A stretch of 64,000 nucleotides of DNA from Kordiimonadales bacterium IMCC3096 (GCA_016865035.1 CP018227.1:2066001-2130000); one strand, 5' to 3'; shown: positions 39,501-46,919, counted from the stretch's first letter. The notes: a model not told the origin generated them from the sequence alone. Made by a program: numbers and translations.

Positions 39501-39580
39501 GCGGTATTGAACGTTGACTGGACCGCACCTTTGCGGAAAGCCGTCATGTTCCAGATGGTCAGGGCAACATATGCGGCCAC
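36524..39580 (-). CDS. dCACHE-PAS-GGDEF-EAL c-di-GMP phosphodiesterase
   Basis: A membrane protein of about 1018 residues. It has an N-terminal helix, a periplasmic dCACHE-like sensor (about 45-280; VFVLDASGRLVIDSHDSTPS), a second helix (about 285), and two PAS units (about 330-580). The GGDEF domain follows (about 590-740), with its GGDEF motif degraded to SSRNF. The EAL domain is well kept: GAEALLRW, ELTESAAF, IDDFGTGYSSLSYL, KIDQSFV, TAEGVE and VQGYFFSPP. It is therefore a probable phosphodiesterase. GTG 39580 cuts the first helix; the frame is open to a TAA at 39686-39688, and a start within would include ALVWIACCCLVAAYVALTIW. Confidence 0.83.
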   Translation of the reverse strand: MAAYVALTIWNMTAFRKGAVQSTFNTAESLALAIDAEFDLVAHKFEVARYSITEKLRDAEQHPEHRSGLQNFVTAIERQLQYADRVFVLDASGRLVIDSHDSTPSARSFADMDYFSQHRETASDPMRINQTVTPISGADTQLLVTSRIEKVDGSFDGVLAFAVSLAKLRPTLLEMRPDPESVIAIFHANSRMLLRAPDPQKVEGNSFANYPLFTRYLPNARVGRFKAEEQSDDQPRYVAYRQNEHLPLVIAVAISEEHATGIWREHLDIELVKLAFVLGAVLLFASLVVRSLRRIGLAAANLQSQTVEMEASRGQQRAVLDALPASLVLLDSQGIIVTGNANWHHFADANSFPGEDHGIGANYLEICETATGECAEEATAAAQGIRNVIEGRRRETTLEYPCHAPDQHRWFQMLASAVQLEGGRGAVVMHVDITSRKLAEVALEDQNSRLRSLTQIMPGVLFRIRIEDEGDFRWLALDARSAEILGVAATKVIEDNDLFSKVLPPEEAARVGAAFAHCILTRQPLHVEFPVTAPDGRTRWIRALGNCEPPRKDSEDKVCDGLFLDITAEREASIALELTRTHNWLTGLANRPELLRHLTQRLSGSGQSATASFAVVLVSLNNLWEINEARGMGAGDQVLVAAAKLLQDTVGSGQFLARPSSRNFALVADTVATDEEALTLAESIERSFHQPLRILGSSVRVNVNIGITICGPQDDRTAATVFNDAVASLHEAERMGPGTHRLNVEHNEFEAQTGMVLRDGLASALENGEFELHFQPRVRIRDGAVTGAEALLRWSHPFFGMQPPARFIPVAERSGQIVEMDAWVLREACRQTRTWIDAGHADIRTAVNVSAIQLQRTDFISTVENVLSETGIRPAALELELTESAAFDPGFGDILGELRKLGTTIAIDDFGTGYSSLSYLRGFPIDVLKIDQSFVRRMLETDADVSLVKAIIDIARALDISVTAEGVELSEQLAILQGFGCDEVQGYFFSPPLTSEDFGWFLSEGRTQILSKIEQASS

Positions 39581-40026
39581 GAGGCAGCAGCAGGCGATCC
39601 AGACCAGCGCATGTGGGGTGAGGCTTTTCCACAGCGAACCTGTTTCCGAACGCTTGTTTGTCGGTGGTCGAATATTACACCCCGATTACGTTAATCGCGC
39701 CAATCAACACTGCGCTGGTTTCATGATAGGTCACTAAAGTCGGGGTACCATAACACTGTGTTTGGGCGTCACAACAGATGCCGAGGTACAATGATAGTGT
39801 CGCACCACAACAGCGAAAACGACCCTGCACCGGAAACAGGAGTGATCGCTGTCAATATCTGCCGGGAACCGGGCCTGCCCTGAGACCCGGCGACAGCTGG
39901 CCGTCCCGTCGGAACGGGGGACGCGGCGCTTTGAGCATGTGACGGATCAATCTGGCAGGAACTGGAGAGACTCTGCCATCCTACGCGACATGGCCTGATC
40001 CCTTCTCCCGCAATGGCCCGCCAGAT
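39581..40026. other. Intergenic region, no other gene seen
   Basis: About 110 bases at the left end may code for the true N-terminus of the EAL protein (frame open to 39688). The remaining 340 bases, up to the stop of the HD-GYP remnant, show no gene, RNA or clear terminator. The sequence turns A/T-richer towards the right, where the accessory region begins. Confidence 0.4.
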
Positions 40027-41080
40027 CTATTTGTACAAGGCGCTGCCTCTCAGGATCGGATCACTCTCCAATAGGGCAAGCAGTGCATCAACAACATACG
40101 TGTCGTAAGCTATTCCGCGTCCGTTCAATAGCTCCTCAACGGCCCGCTGTTTGCCAGCAGCGTGACGGTAAGGGCGATCAGACGCCATCGCGTCGAAAGT
40201 ATCGGCGACTGCAAGGATGCGAGCTTCGAGGCATATTGAATCGCCAATCAACCCTGCGGGGTAGCCCGTCCCGTCCATTCGTTCATGATGCTGTTCAATC
40301 ATTTCGATGAGAGGCCATGGCAGATCAATACCTCGAAAGATATCTGCCCCCAGCTTTGGGTGCATCTTGATCATTTCAAATTCAGCGGCGTGGAGCTTCC
40401 CAGGCTTGTTGAGTATCTGTGAAGGTATTGCGATCTTTCCAATATCGTGAATCAAGGCTCCGAGCCTGATTCCGAAACGTTGCTGCTCTGGAAGCCCCCG
40501 TATTTCCGCGATCTTTTCGGACAGATAGGCAACATTCGATTGATGTTGGCTTGTGTATTCATCTCGTAATTCGAGTGCTCTGCCAATTGCAGATATCATT
40601 GTTATCAGTATTTCTTCAGGAGCCTTGGTATTGAACGAATTTTTTCGATTATAGTATCGCTCTGAAATTTCCGATAGTCGATTTTGCAATGTAGGCCAAC
40701 CTAGATGTACAAAATCCCAGTAAAGACTTGCGTCATTTTCTGTGTATGCTGTCTCTCTATTTCCGATTCCAATTACTGCAACGATCCGACCTTGAGAAAA
40801 AATCGGCATTCCCATGTGCCTTATTATCGGGAAATGCCCATCAGGCAGGCCTTGATGGCTTGCAACCGAGGGATAATCATTGTGTGTGACGACAACTCTC
40901 TTGCGAATACTGTCAGCCCAAATTCCGGCCATCTTGAGCGGATAATGGCTCACATGGGAAGTCGTGCACTGAGCAAACACACCGTCCGACCAAACGGCCA
41001 ATTCGATCTCTTCCGTTGCCTCGCGGTAGAGATGGAGGTAAGAGGTGGTTCGGTTCGTTTGAACAGTTTCGAGCCGTTTC
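40027..41080 (-). pseudogene. GAF and HD-GYP domain protein, 5' end removed by IS element
   Basis: The remaining 350 or so residues hold a GAF domain (from ATEEIELAVWSDGVFA through VVVTHNDYPSVASHQGLPDG to VIGIGNRETAYTENDAS) and a complete HD-GYP domain (HDIGKIAIP, MHPKLGADIF, EQHHERMDGTGYPAGL, ILAVADTFDAM). HD-GYP enzymes degrade c-di-GMP. The frame upstream of 41080 runs into the IS3 element and is a shadow of its transposase, so the original N-terminus is lost. The DNA is clearly richer in A/T than its neighbours, a sign of transfer. Without its own start the gene is probably silent. Confidence 0.75.
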
Positions 41081-41101
41081 TTAGGTGGATTTTCCGCTTG
41101 G

Positions 41102-41932
41102 TTATGCCGCCACCGGGATTGGTTGCAACTTGATGTGATATGCCTGATCGGGCGTTTGCCCTTCCAGCGATGAATGCGGTCTCCTTGTGTTGTAGAAGGC
41201 CAGGTATCGGTCGATGCCCTGTCGGGCGGCTGACACGCTTTCATAGGCGTGCAGATAGACCTCCTCGTATTTGACGCTGCGCCAGAGCCGTTCGACAAAC
41301 ACGTTATCGCGCCAAGCGCCCTTGCCATCCATGCTGATCTGGATGTCGGCGTCCTTCAGCGCCTTGATGAAGTCAATGGACGTGAACTGTGATCCTTGGT
41401 CCGAGTTCATGATCTCCGGCTTGCCATATCTGCGCAGGGCATCATTCAAGGCCTCCAGACACGGCGCTGTTTCCAGCGTCACCGACAGCCGCCAGGCCAG
41501 AACCTTGCGGCTGAACCAGTCCAGAACGGCGACCAGATAGACGAACCCTCGGGCCATGGGAATGTAGGTAATATCCATGGCCCAGACCTGATTGGGCTGC
41601 GTCACGGCCAGCTTGCGCAGCAGGTAGGGATAGATCCTGTGACCGGGCGCAGGCTTGCTGGTGTTCGGTCTGCGATAGAGCGCCTCAATGCCCATCGTTT
41701 TCATGCAGGTTGCCACGTGCAGCCGCCCGGCCGTGAAGCCTTCCTGCCGCAGCAACCCTTTCATCATACGGCTGCCCGCGAACGGGTAGTCCATGTGCAA
41801 CTCGTCAATTCTGCGCATAAGCTTGAGGTCCGCCGCACTGGTCGGGCGCGGCGCGTAATACAGGCTGCCCCGGCTGATCCCGAGAAGCCGGGCTTGCCGT
41901 GTCAGGCTCAGCCTGTGGTCCGGGCCCGTCAT
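41102..41932 (-). CDS. IS3-family transposase OrfB (DDE integrase)
   Basis: A 276-residue DDE transposase. After an HTH_21 segment (YPFAGSRMMKGLLRQEG) comes the rve integrase core: MDITYIPMARGFVYL (first Asp), MNSDQGSQFTS (second Asp) and the DNVFVERLWRSVKYEEVYL region with the Glu. The end RRPHSSLEGQTPDQAY is characteristic. It overlaps orfA by four bases; the family often makes an OrfAB fusion by programmed frameshift. It appears intact, so the element may still be active. Confidence 0.92.
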   Translation of the reverse strand: MTGPDHRLSLTRQARLLGISRGSLYYAPRPTSAADLKLMRRIDELHMDYPFAGSRMMKGLLRQEGFTAGRLHVATCMKTMGIEALYRRPNTSKPAPGHRIYPYLLRKLAVTQPNQVWAMDITYIPMARGFVYLVAVLDWFSRKVLAWRLSVTLETAPCLEALNDALRRYGKPEIMNSDQGSQFTSIDFIKALKDADIQISMDGKGAWRDNVFVERLWRSVKYEEVYLHAYESVSAARQGIDRYLAFYNTRRPHSSLEGQTPDQAYHIKLQPIPVAA

Positions 41933-42240
41933 TTCCTTGCGCTCGGCAACAGACCGGCCTTGTCGAGCGCGCCCTCTAAAAAATCGTTTTCCAGCGCCAG
42001 CTGGCCAATCTTCGCGTGCAGGGACTTTACGTCGATCTGCGGCTCTTTCGCGGCCTTTGGCGTGTCATCGAAGACACCCGTTACGCCCTCAAGCAGCTGA
42101 TCCTTCCACTGCTTGATCTGATTGGGATGCAGGTCGAACTGCGTCGCCAGCTCGCTCATCGTCCTGTCGCCCTTCAGCGCCGCCAATGCGACTTTCGCTT
42201 TGAAGGCAGGGCTGTGGTTCCGCCTGGGTCGTCTTGTCAT
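41929..42240 (-). CDS. IS3-family transposase OrfA
   Basis: A 103-residue helix-turn-helix protein (HTH_Tnp_1): AFKAKVALAALKGDRTMSELA, then HPNQIKQWKDQLLEG, followed by a leucine-zipper-like helix (KSLHAKIGQLALENDFLEGAL). ATG 42240 has AAGGAG five bases upstream; an upstream in-frame start at 42291 would add 17 residues within the end of the element and is less likely. It supplies DNA binding for transposition with OrfB. Confidence 0.9.
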   Translation of the reverse strand: MTRRPRRNHSPAFKAKVALAALKGDRTMSELATQFDLHPNQIKQWKDQLLEGVTGVFDDTPKAAKEPQIDVKSLHAKIGQLALENDFLEGALDKAGLLPSARK

Positions 42241-42305
42241 CTTCGCTCCTTCGTCCCGGCAACGCTGCCGGATTGGGAGCAGAAAATCCACCTAACTCAA
42301 CTGTC

Positions 42306-42449
42306 CAGATTTGTCGGGCCACCTCTGAGATCTTCGACACCGAACGCCGTCTGTTCTATGTCGCCTGCACCCGCGCCCGCGACCGCCTGATGGTCTCCGG
42401 CGTCGAGCCTGTCTCGGACTTCTTTGCGGACTTCGGCGAAACCGACTGA
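42306..42449 (+). pseudogene. UvrD-like helicase remnant, C-terminal end
   Basis: About 45 codons right of the IS3 element read as the C-terminal end of a UvrD/Rep-type ATP-dependent helicase: FDTERRLFYVACTRARDRLM, with motif VI (VACTRARDRL) clear, ending DFGETD and TGA. Everything upstream is missing, replaced by the IS element and an unrelated HD-GYP gene. This points to a deletion or rearrangement at the IS. Confidence 0.65.
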
Positions 42450-42861
42450 GCGAGAGATAGTTCAAGACACTATTGGTCTCGGATGGGACCCATTGCAGAT
42501 CGTGAGGGTGGGGTGCCCCCATCCTTCGACAGGATTGCGTTGCTGCTTCACCGCGCGCAGGTCGCATCAATCGCCTGACCGCTAGATCATGACACCAATT
42601 CAACCAGGCACGAAGTGTGGGTCCAAGTGTGGGACCGGATCAATTGCATCAAAAAAAAGCGCAATAAATACAGAATCATAGAAAAAGATATTGGCGGAGG
42701 GAGGGTCCGCCAAACCAAGGTCCAGCGGCGTCTGGCGGTGTCCTCATAATGCGCTGAAATATGGTGTTTTTCCCCTCTACAGAGTCCAGCGAGGTCTATT
42801 GTAATCCGGCGCAATCCGGTCCATATTTGTGGGCGAGATTGTGAGTCACGGGAGCGCGGAC
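42450..42861. other. Intergenic region with the left island boundary
   Basis: These bases lie between the helicase remnant and the integrase gene. They include the 14-base attachment repeat (42692-42705) within a palindrome (TTGGCGGA-N7-TCCGCCAA, 42691-42713). An A/T-rich stretch (42648-42690) with a run of eight A lies just before it. No gene is recognised. The promoter of the integrase is presumably near 42780-42860. Confidence 0.5.
42692..42705. repeat. Left attachment site (attL) of tRNA-Ser island
   Basis: TGGCGGAGGGAGGG is identical to the last 14 bases of the tRNA-Ser gene, including CCA (48574-48587, read on the plus strand). Both copies are also preceded by GAAAAAG within four bases. 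This is the pattern left when an integrase inserts an element at the 3' end of a tRNA gene. The island would be 42706-48573. Confidence 0.75.
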
Positions 42862-44091
42862 ATGGCCAGGACGGCGAACAAGCTGACGGCACGGCAGGTC
42901 GAGACCATGACCAAGCCGGGCAAGTACGCCGATGGCAACGGCCTCTACCTCCAGATCGCGGCGGGCGGCAGCAAGTCGTGGCTGGTGCGTTACATGCGCG
43001 ATGGCAAGGCGCGGGCGATGGGACTGGGTCCGGTGGCCGTTGTTCCCCTTTCCACGGCCCGTGAGAAGGCGCTGGAGGCGCAACGGACCATCCGTGAGGG
43101 CATGGACCCTATCGAGGCACGGCAGGCGCAGAAGCAGGAACGGGCGCTGGCAGAAGCCAAGGCGATCACCTTCCGGAAAGCGGCGGAGCAGTACATCGCC
43201 GCGCACAGGTCCGGCTGGAAGAATGCCAAACATGCGGCGCAGTGGACTTCGACGCTGGAGACCTACGCCTATCCGGTGATCGGCAATCTCAGCATCGCCG
43301 CCATTGATACCGGGCTGGTGTTGAAGATTGTTGAACCGATCTGGCAGAGCAAGACCGAGACCGCGACCCGTGTCCGGTCCCGGATCGAGAACATTCTCGA
43401 CTGGGCGACGGTGCGCGGCTACCGGCAGGGCGACAACCCGGCGCGGTGGAGAGGGCATCTGGAGAAGTCGCTGCCAGCGCGCAGCAAGGTCCGGAAGGTC
43501 AAGCACCATGCGGCGCTGCCTTATCAGGAGATCGCGGCTTTCATGGTCGATCTGAGGGCGCGGGAAGCGGTTGCGGCGCGGGCGCTGGAGTTCGCCATTC
43601 TCACAGCAGCCCGGTCTGGCGAAGTGCTGAATGCCTCATGGAGCGAGTTCGATCTGGATGAGGGCGTCTGGACGATCCCGGCTGATCGTATGAAGGCCGG
43701 AACCGAGCACCATGTTCCCCTGTCGGCGCGCGCCGTCCAGATCATCAAGCAGATGGGGGAAGACTTCGGCAAAGAGGGCTTCGTCTTCCCAGGACAGAAG
43801 CCGGAGCGTCCGCTGAGCGGCATGGCCTTCGCCATGATCCTGCGTCGGATGAATCGTGCCAATATCACTGCACATGGCTTCCGCTCTACCTTCCGGGATT
43901 GGGTAGCGGAACAGACCGCATATGCCCATGACGTTGCCGAGATGGCGCTGGCGCACACGGTGGCGAACAAGGTGGAGGCCGCTTACCGGCGCGGCAACAT
44001 GTTCGACAAGCGCAAGCGCCTGATGACCGATTGGGCGGACTATTGCGCCATACCGAAGGCCGACGCGACCGTCATCGCGATCCGAGGTTAA
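42862..44091 (+). CDS. Tyrosine recombinase, P4-type island integrase
   Basis: A 409-residue integrase. The N-terminal DUF4102 domain (DGNGLYLQIAAGGSKSWLVRY at about 25-45) and SAM-like core-binding domain precede the catalytic domain. This has Arg in LTAARSGEVLN near 260, H-x-x-R in AHGFRSTFRDWV near 345, His in LAHTVANKVEAAY and the nucleophile Tyr in AAYRRGN near 380. Enzymes of this type insert at tRNA genes. ATG 42862 follows GGGAG; a GTG/ATG at 42829 would add 11 residues. It is 156 bases right of attL and should act on the 14-base repeat. Confidence 0.93.
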   Translation: MARTANKLTARQVETMTKPGKYADGNGLYLQIAAGGSKSWLVRYMRDGKARAMGLGPVAVVPLSTAREKALEAQRTIREGMDPIEARQAQKQERALAEAKAITFRKAAEQYIAAHRSGWKNAKHAAQWTSTLETYAYPVIGNLSIAAIDTGLVLKIVEPIWQSKTETATRVRSRIENILDWATVRGYRQGDNPARWRGHLEKSLPARSKVRKVKHHAALPYQEIAAFMVDLRAREAVAARALEFAILTAARSGEVLNASWSEFDLDEGVWTIPADRMKAGTEHHVPLSARAVQIIKQMGEDFGKEGFVFPGQKPERPLSGMAFAMILRRMNRANITAHGFRSTFRDWVAEQTAYAHDVAEMALAHTVANKVEAAYRRGNMFDKRKRLMTDWADYCAIPKADATVIAIRG

Positions 44092-44300
44092 CGATGATGC
44101 CCGCCACCACTCTTTGTCTGTCGGGGAGTTTTCCACAGGGCAGTTCCAGAGTCCGGGGATTTCCAATTGGGGCGAAACGCGCGAATCGCCGACAAGATAG
44201 AGGCGATGCAGAAAGTCGCCGGTGTCAGGACGTGCCTGACGGCTTCATCAATGGGAGGGATTGGTGATGAGGAAAGCCCACGGGCAAAGGAGTCTGCGTC

Positions 44301-44498
44301 TTGAGAAGTTTGATCCGCCGAGGGGAAGTCGAGGTCCGAACCGGCCTCGCTCGCTCCACCATCTACGCGAAGGTTGCTGACGGCACCTTCCCCAAGCCCG
44401 TTCCCATCGGACTGCGCGGCAAGCGCTGGTGCGGTGACGAAGTGAACGAATGGATTGAACAGCGCATCGCGGAACGCGATCAGGCGGCGTCCGAATGA
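44301..44498 (+). CDS. AlpA-like helix-turn-helix regulator / excisionase
   Basis: A 65-residue MerR-like DNA-binding protein of the AlpA family. The helix-turn-helix is VEVRTGLARSTIYAKVADG and the wing-like part FPKPVPIGLRGKRWCGDEVNEWIEQR is the AlpA signature. Such proteins control integrase or excision in P4-like islands. It starts with TTG at 44301, eight bases after AGGAG. Its stop overlaps the next ORF start (ATGA). Confidence 0.85.
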   Translation: MRSLIRRGEVEVRTGLARSTIYAKVADGTFPKPVPIGLRGKRWCGDEVNEWIEQRIAERDQAASE

Positions 44499-44782
44499 GC
44501 GCCGTGCTTCACCTGCAAGGCAGGTCGAGAACCGTTGCGGATTCATGGCCCGCGCATCGTTCTGCAAACTTGCGATTGCCCAAACCAGCGCCAGGCAATC
44601 GCCATGCCCGCGAACCCCTTGAAAGCCGGGCCTCACAGCCACGGCGGGCCACGGGAACCAAGCCCCGGCGCTGGCGAACCTCTCTCTCTATAGTAAGAGG
44701 CTCCATCCTCTGCACACTGGACCCGGCAACCATCATTCTGCCGTTGGCCTTCGCAGACACCTTCCGGGCGGTGTTTCCATGA
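44495..44782 (+). CDS. Hypothetical 95-residue protein
   Basis: An unrecognised protein (MSAVLHLQGRSRTVADSW..., ending TIILPLAFADTFRAVFP). It is rich in Arg and Pro, with no domain or convincing helix seen apart from the hydrophobic C-terminus. The main support is position: ATGA overlaps couple it exactly to alpA before and to the replication gene after. It shares the start MSAV with the next gene. It could equally be a chance frame in a spacer. Confidence 0.4.
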   Translation: MSAVLHLQGRSRTVADSWPAHRSANLRLPKPAPGNRHAREPLESRASQPRRATGTKPRRWRTSLSIVRGSILCTLDPATIILPLAFADTFRAVFP

Positions 44783-45138
44783 GCGCCGTTGTCCGAATGC
44801 CCCGTGGACAAAAGCGGGGCAGGTTCGGCAGGATCGAACGCCGCGAGGCCAGCCGACTTGTCGAATCCACAGAGATCGCGATTGCGAAGGCGGAACCGCT
44901 GATCCTGGCCGAGGCGCATGCAGCAAGTTCCGGGCGGCAACTCAATCGGTTCGTGACCATCGCTTTCGCCGCGAACAACTGCCCGATGCGAACCGTTGAA
45001 GCGCTCGGCCTGTATCTCAAAGCCGCGTCGGACTGGCTCAACTGCCATGGCGTCCCGCTGGCCTGCATCTGGGTGATCGAGAACCCGGCGCACAAGGATG
45101 AGCATGTGCATTTACTGATCCACCTTCCCCTGATCTGA
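44779..45138 (+). CDS. Putative HUH-type replication protein, N-terminal part (frameshifted)
   Basis: The 119 residues begin MSAVVRMPRGQKRGRF and contain NRFVTIAFA and a motif with His-hydrophobic-His (KDEHVHLLIHLP) as in HUH endonucleases. The frame then stops as HLPLI followed by TGA. With one more C in the run at 45127-45130 it would read HLPPDLTKRFSELQRG and continue into the next entry. HUH proteins nick DNA for rolling-circle replication or transfer. The family match is by motif only, so moderate. Confidence 0.6.
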   Translation: MSAVVRMPRGQKRGRFGRIERREASRLVESTEIAIAKAEPLILAEAHAASSGRQLNRFVTIAFAANNCPMRTVEALGLYLKAASDWLNCHGVPLACIWVIENPAHKDEHVHLLIHLPLI

Positions 45139-45482
45139 CGAAGCGGTTCAGCGAACTGCAACGCGGCTGGATCGCCCGAACCGGCACCCGGTGGGCCAAG
45201 GGCGTAGTGAAGACCAAGGTTGTCGCTGATACCCGCAAGGCCAGGGCGGGCGTTGTCCGCTACATGCTGAAGGGCTGTGACGCAGAGGTTGCCGGGATGC
45301 TCGGTATCGACCGCAGCAACGAAGGGCCGGTAAAGGGCAAGCGGTGCGGCTTCTCCGAGTCATTGGGGGCAACAGCCCGGTGGCGCGAGAACGGGGTTGT
45401 GGGGGCCTCTGAGCGGCCACAGACCGGCAATCGGCCAGCGGATGCAGCACGATGGCCCACAACCGCCACAGCACAGCCATGA
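45132..45482 (+). CDS. Putative HUH-type replication protein, C-terminal part (frameshifted)
   Basis: This frame continues the previous gene: DLTKRFSELQRGWIARTGTRW, then GVVRYMLKGCD, in which Tyr may be the catalytic residue, and a basic tail (GPVKGKRCGFSESLGATARW). It lacks a good start of its own, although GTG at 45207 is possible. Its stop overlaps a short ATG frame. Together both parts would give about 234 residues. Confidence 0.5.
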   Translation, partial: DLTKRFSELQRGWIARTGTRWAKGVVKTKVVADTRKARAGVVRYMLKGCDAEVAGMLGIDRSNEGPVKGKRCGFSESLGATARWRENGVVGASERPQTGNRPADAARWPTTATAQP

Positions 45483-45522
45483 GCAACTTCGCTGATGATT
45501 TCGGAAAATACGGAGGCGGACC

Positions 45523-46152
45523 ATGGGTGGCTTGCTGAGCGGGCGCAGTGGCTGGCGACGGAAGTGCGAGCACCTGCATGCGGTCGATATCCGGAAGCTG
45601 AAGCGCTGGGGATTGCTTCGCGACGGTGCATCAAGCGATATCGTCTGGTCGGTTGACGGCAAGGCGACAGGGCGCATGGGAGTTCGATCCCGAGGCCCGT
45701 TCGTGCATTTCCGGTATCGTTGGCAGATGCCCAATGGTGGGGACTGGCACCCAGTCCAGATTGCAGTCGCCACTGAGACGACACCATGCAATTTCGGTGG
45801 CAATCGCCATTGGTTCACCTGCCGCTGCAACCGGCGTTGTGCGGTCCTGTACCTGTCACGGGACAGGATCGCCTGTCGTGACTGTCTGGGCCTCGCCTAC
45901 GCCAGCCAGTCCGACGACGCCATAGGCAGGGTCTGGAGGCGCATACACAGGCTCCAGCGGCGACTGGGGGCATCTGACGACCAGTTGGGCTGGTCTGCCC
46001 GCACGGAGCGACCCAAGGGCATGCAGCGGCGTACCTATGACCGGATCGACGACCAGATCATCGATGGCTTCTGCGAACTGGAAGACCTGATCGAGGCGGG
46101 CGCGGCACGGTTGATGGCCCGGATAGCGCGGTATGATGCGCGCCATCGGTAG
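45523..46152 (+). CDS. Conserved-looking island protein with Cys-rich metal ribbon, function unknown
   Basis: A 209-residue protein with GGAGG six bases before ATG 45523. The middle has a four-plus-Cys cluster: HWFTCRCNRRCAVLYLSRDRIACRDCLGLAYASQSDD (given here as motif CRC-x2-RC then C-x2-C, about residues 99-125), typical of a zinc ribbon. A helical C-terminal part (VWRRIHRLQRRLG, then a helix-rich end) could bind nucleic acid. The function is not known; its place beside the replication gene hints at an island maintenance role. Confidence 0.6.
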   Translation: MGGLLSGRSGWRRKCEHLHAVDIRKLKRWGLLRDGASSDIVWSVDGKATGRMGVRSRGPFVHFRYRWQMPNGGDWHPVQIAVATETTPCNFGGNRHWFTCRCNRRCAVLYLSRDRIACRDCLGLAYASQSDDAIGRVWRRIHRLQRRLGASDDQLGWSARTERPKGMQRRTYDRIDDQIIDGFCELEDLIEAGAARLMARIARYDARHR

Positions 46153-46298
46153 AGGCGTACAGGCATGGGCAGGATGGTCTTGTTTCCCTTACCCTGCATG
46201 TTTTCTGCTGCGTCGTGAACCGCCGAACCTGAAGGAACCTGAAGATCATTCATCGCCAGACCACGAGTCGAATCCGTGTCCGATGGTTCGCCGCGACC

Positions 46299-46919
46299 AT
46301 GCTGTCGGCCCTTCTGTGGCATCCGGCACAAGCCGCCGAGATTGCAGGCGTTGCCACCGTGATTGACGGCGACACGCTAGAGGTTCGAGGCGAACGCATC
46401 CGACTTCACGGTATCGACGCGCCGGAGAACGCTCAGTCGTGCGAGGCAGGAGGCAAGGCTTGGCGCTGTGGTCAACAGGCCAGTCTGGCGCTTGCTGACC
46501 GGATCGGACGCCTGCCGGTTCGCTGCGAGACATTCCAGCGGGATCGCTACGGGCGGGTTATCGCCATCTGCCGACAGGGGGAGACCAACCTTAACAGATG
46601 GATGGTCCGCAACGGCTGGGCGCTTGCCTACCGCCGATACTCGACCGATTACGTAGCGGCGGAAAACGAAGCGCGACAGACTGAGTTGGGCATATGGCAG
46701 GGCCGGTTCGTTCCACCATGGGACTGGCGTCGAGGGAAGCGGCTTGCGGAGAAGTCACCGGAGAACCTGGACGTGATGTTGCCTTCCGGACCAGACCGCG
46801 ATTGCAGCGATTTCCAGACTTGGGCTGAGGCTCAAAAGTTCTTCGAGGCGACAGGGCCGGGAGACCCGCATCGCTTGGACAGGGATGGGGATGGGGTAGC
46901 TTGTGAAGGGCTGAGGTAG
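46299..46919 (+). CDS. Exported thermonuclease-like protein with Excalibur domain
   Basis: A 206-residue protein. The N-terminus looks like part of a signal peptide (MLSALLWHPAQAAE). The SNase domain (about 15-140) has VIDGDTLEV, RIRLHGIDAPE, and RDRYGRVIAIC with the typical Asp and Arg residues. The C-terminal Excalibur motif is CSDFQTWAEAQKFFEATG then DRDGDGVACEGL, a calcium-binding pattern. It should be a secreted Ca-dependent nuclease. The open frame upstream of ATG 46299 could add hydrophobic residues but has no better start. It is cargo of the island. Confidence 0.85.
   Translation: MLSALLWHPAQAAEIAGVATVIDGDTLEVRGERIRLHGIDAPENAQSCEAGGKAWRCGQQASLALADRIGRLPVRCETFQRDRYGRVIAICRQGETNLNRWMVRNGWALAYRRYSTDYVAAENEARQTELGIWQGRFVPPWDWRRGKRLAEKSPENLDVMLPSGPDRDCSDFQTWAEAQKFFEATGPGDPHRLDRDGDGVACEGLR

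Larger units (their letters stand above)
41081..42295 (-). mobile_element. IS3-family insertion sequence
   Basis: A 1.2-kb element with the two overlapping ORFs of the IS3 family. Imperfect terminal inverted repeats, 16 of 17 bases identical: TTAGGTGGATTTTCCGC at 41081-41097 and its counterpart at 42279-42295. The ends may extend a little further: TGAACAG (41060-41066) and CTGTCCA (42301-42307) resemble TG...CA tips, but with no clear alignment between. No target duplication is visible. The left flank is a cut HD-GYP gene and the right flank a cut helicase gene. Confidence 0.8.

Noticed and set aside
41081..41328. N-terminal extension of the HD-GYP frame
   Set aside because: It is the antisense of the IS3 transposase; the true 5' end is lost.
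42829..42861. Earlier integrase start
   Set aside because: ATG 42862 has GGGAG at correct spacing and gives a normal N-terminus (MARTANKLTARQ).
45479..45538. 19-codon frame overlapping the replication gene stop and the next start
   Set aside because: Too short for support, no motif; the ribosome binding site serves the 45523 ATG.
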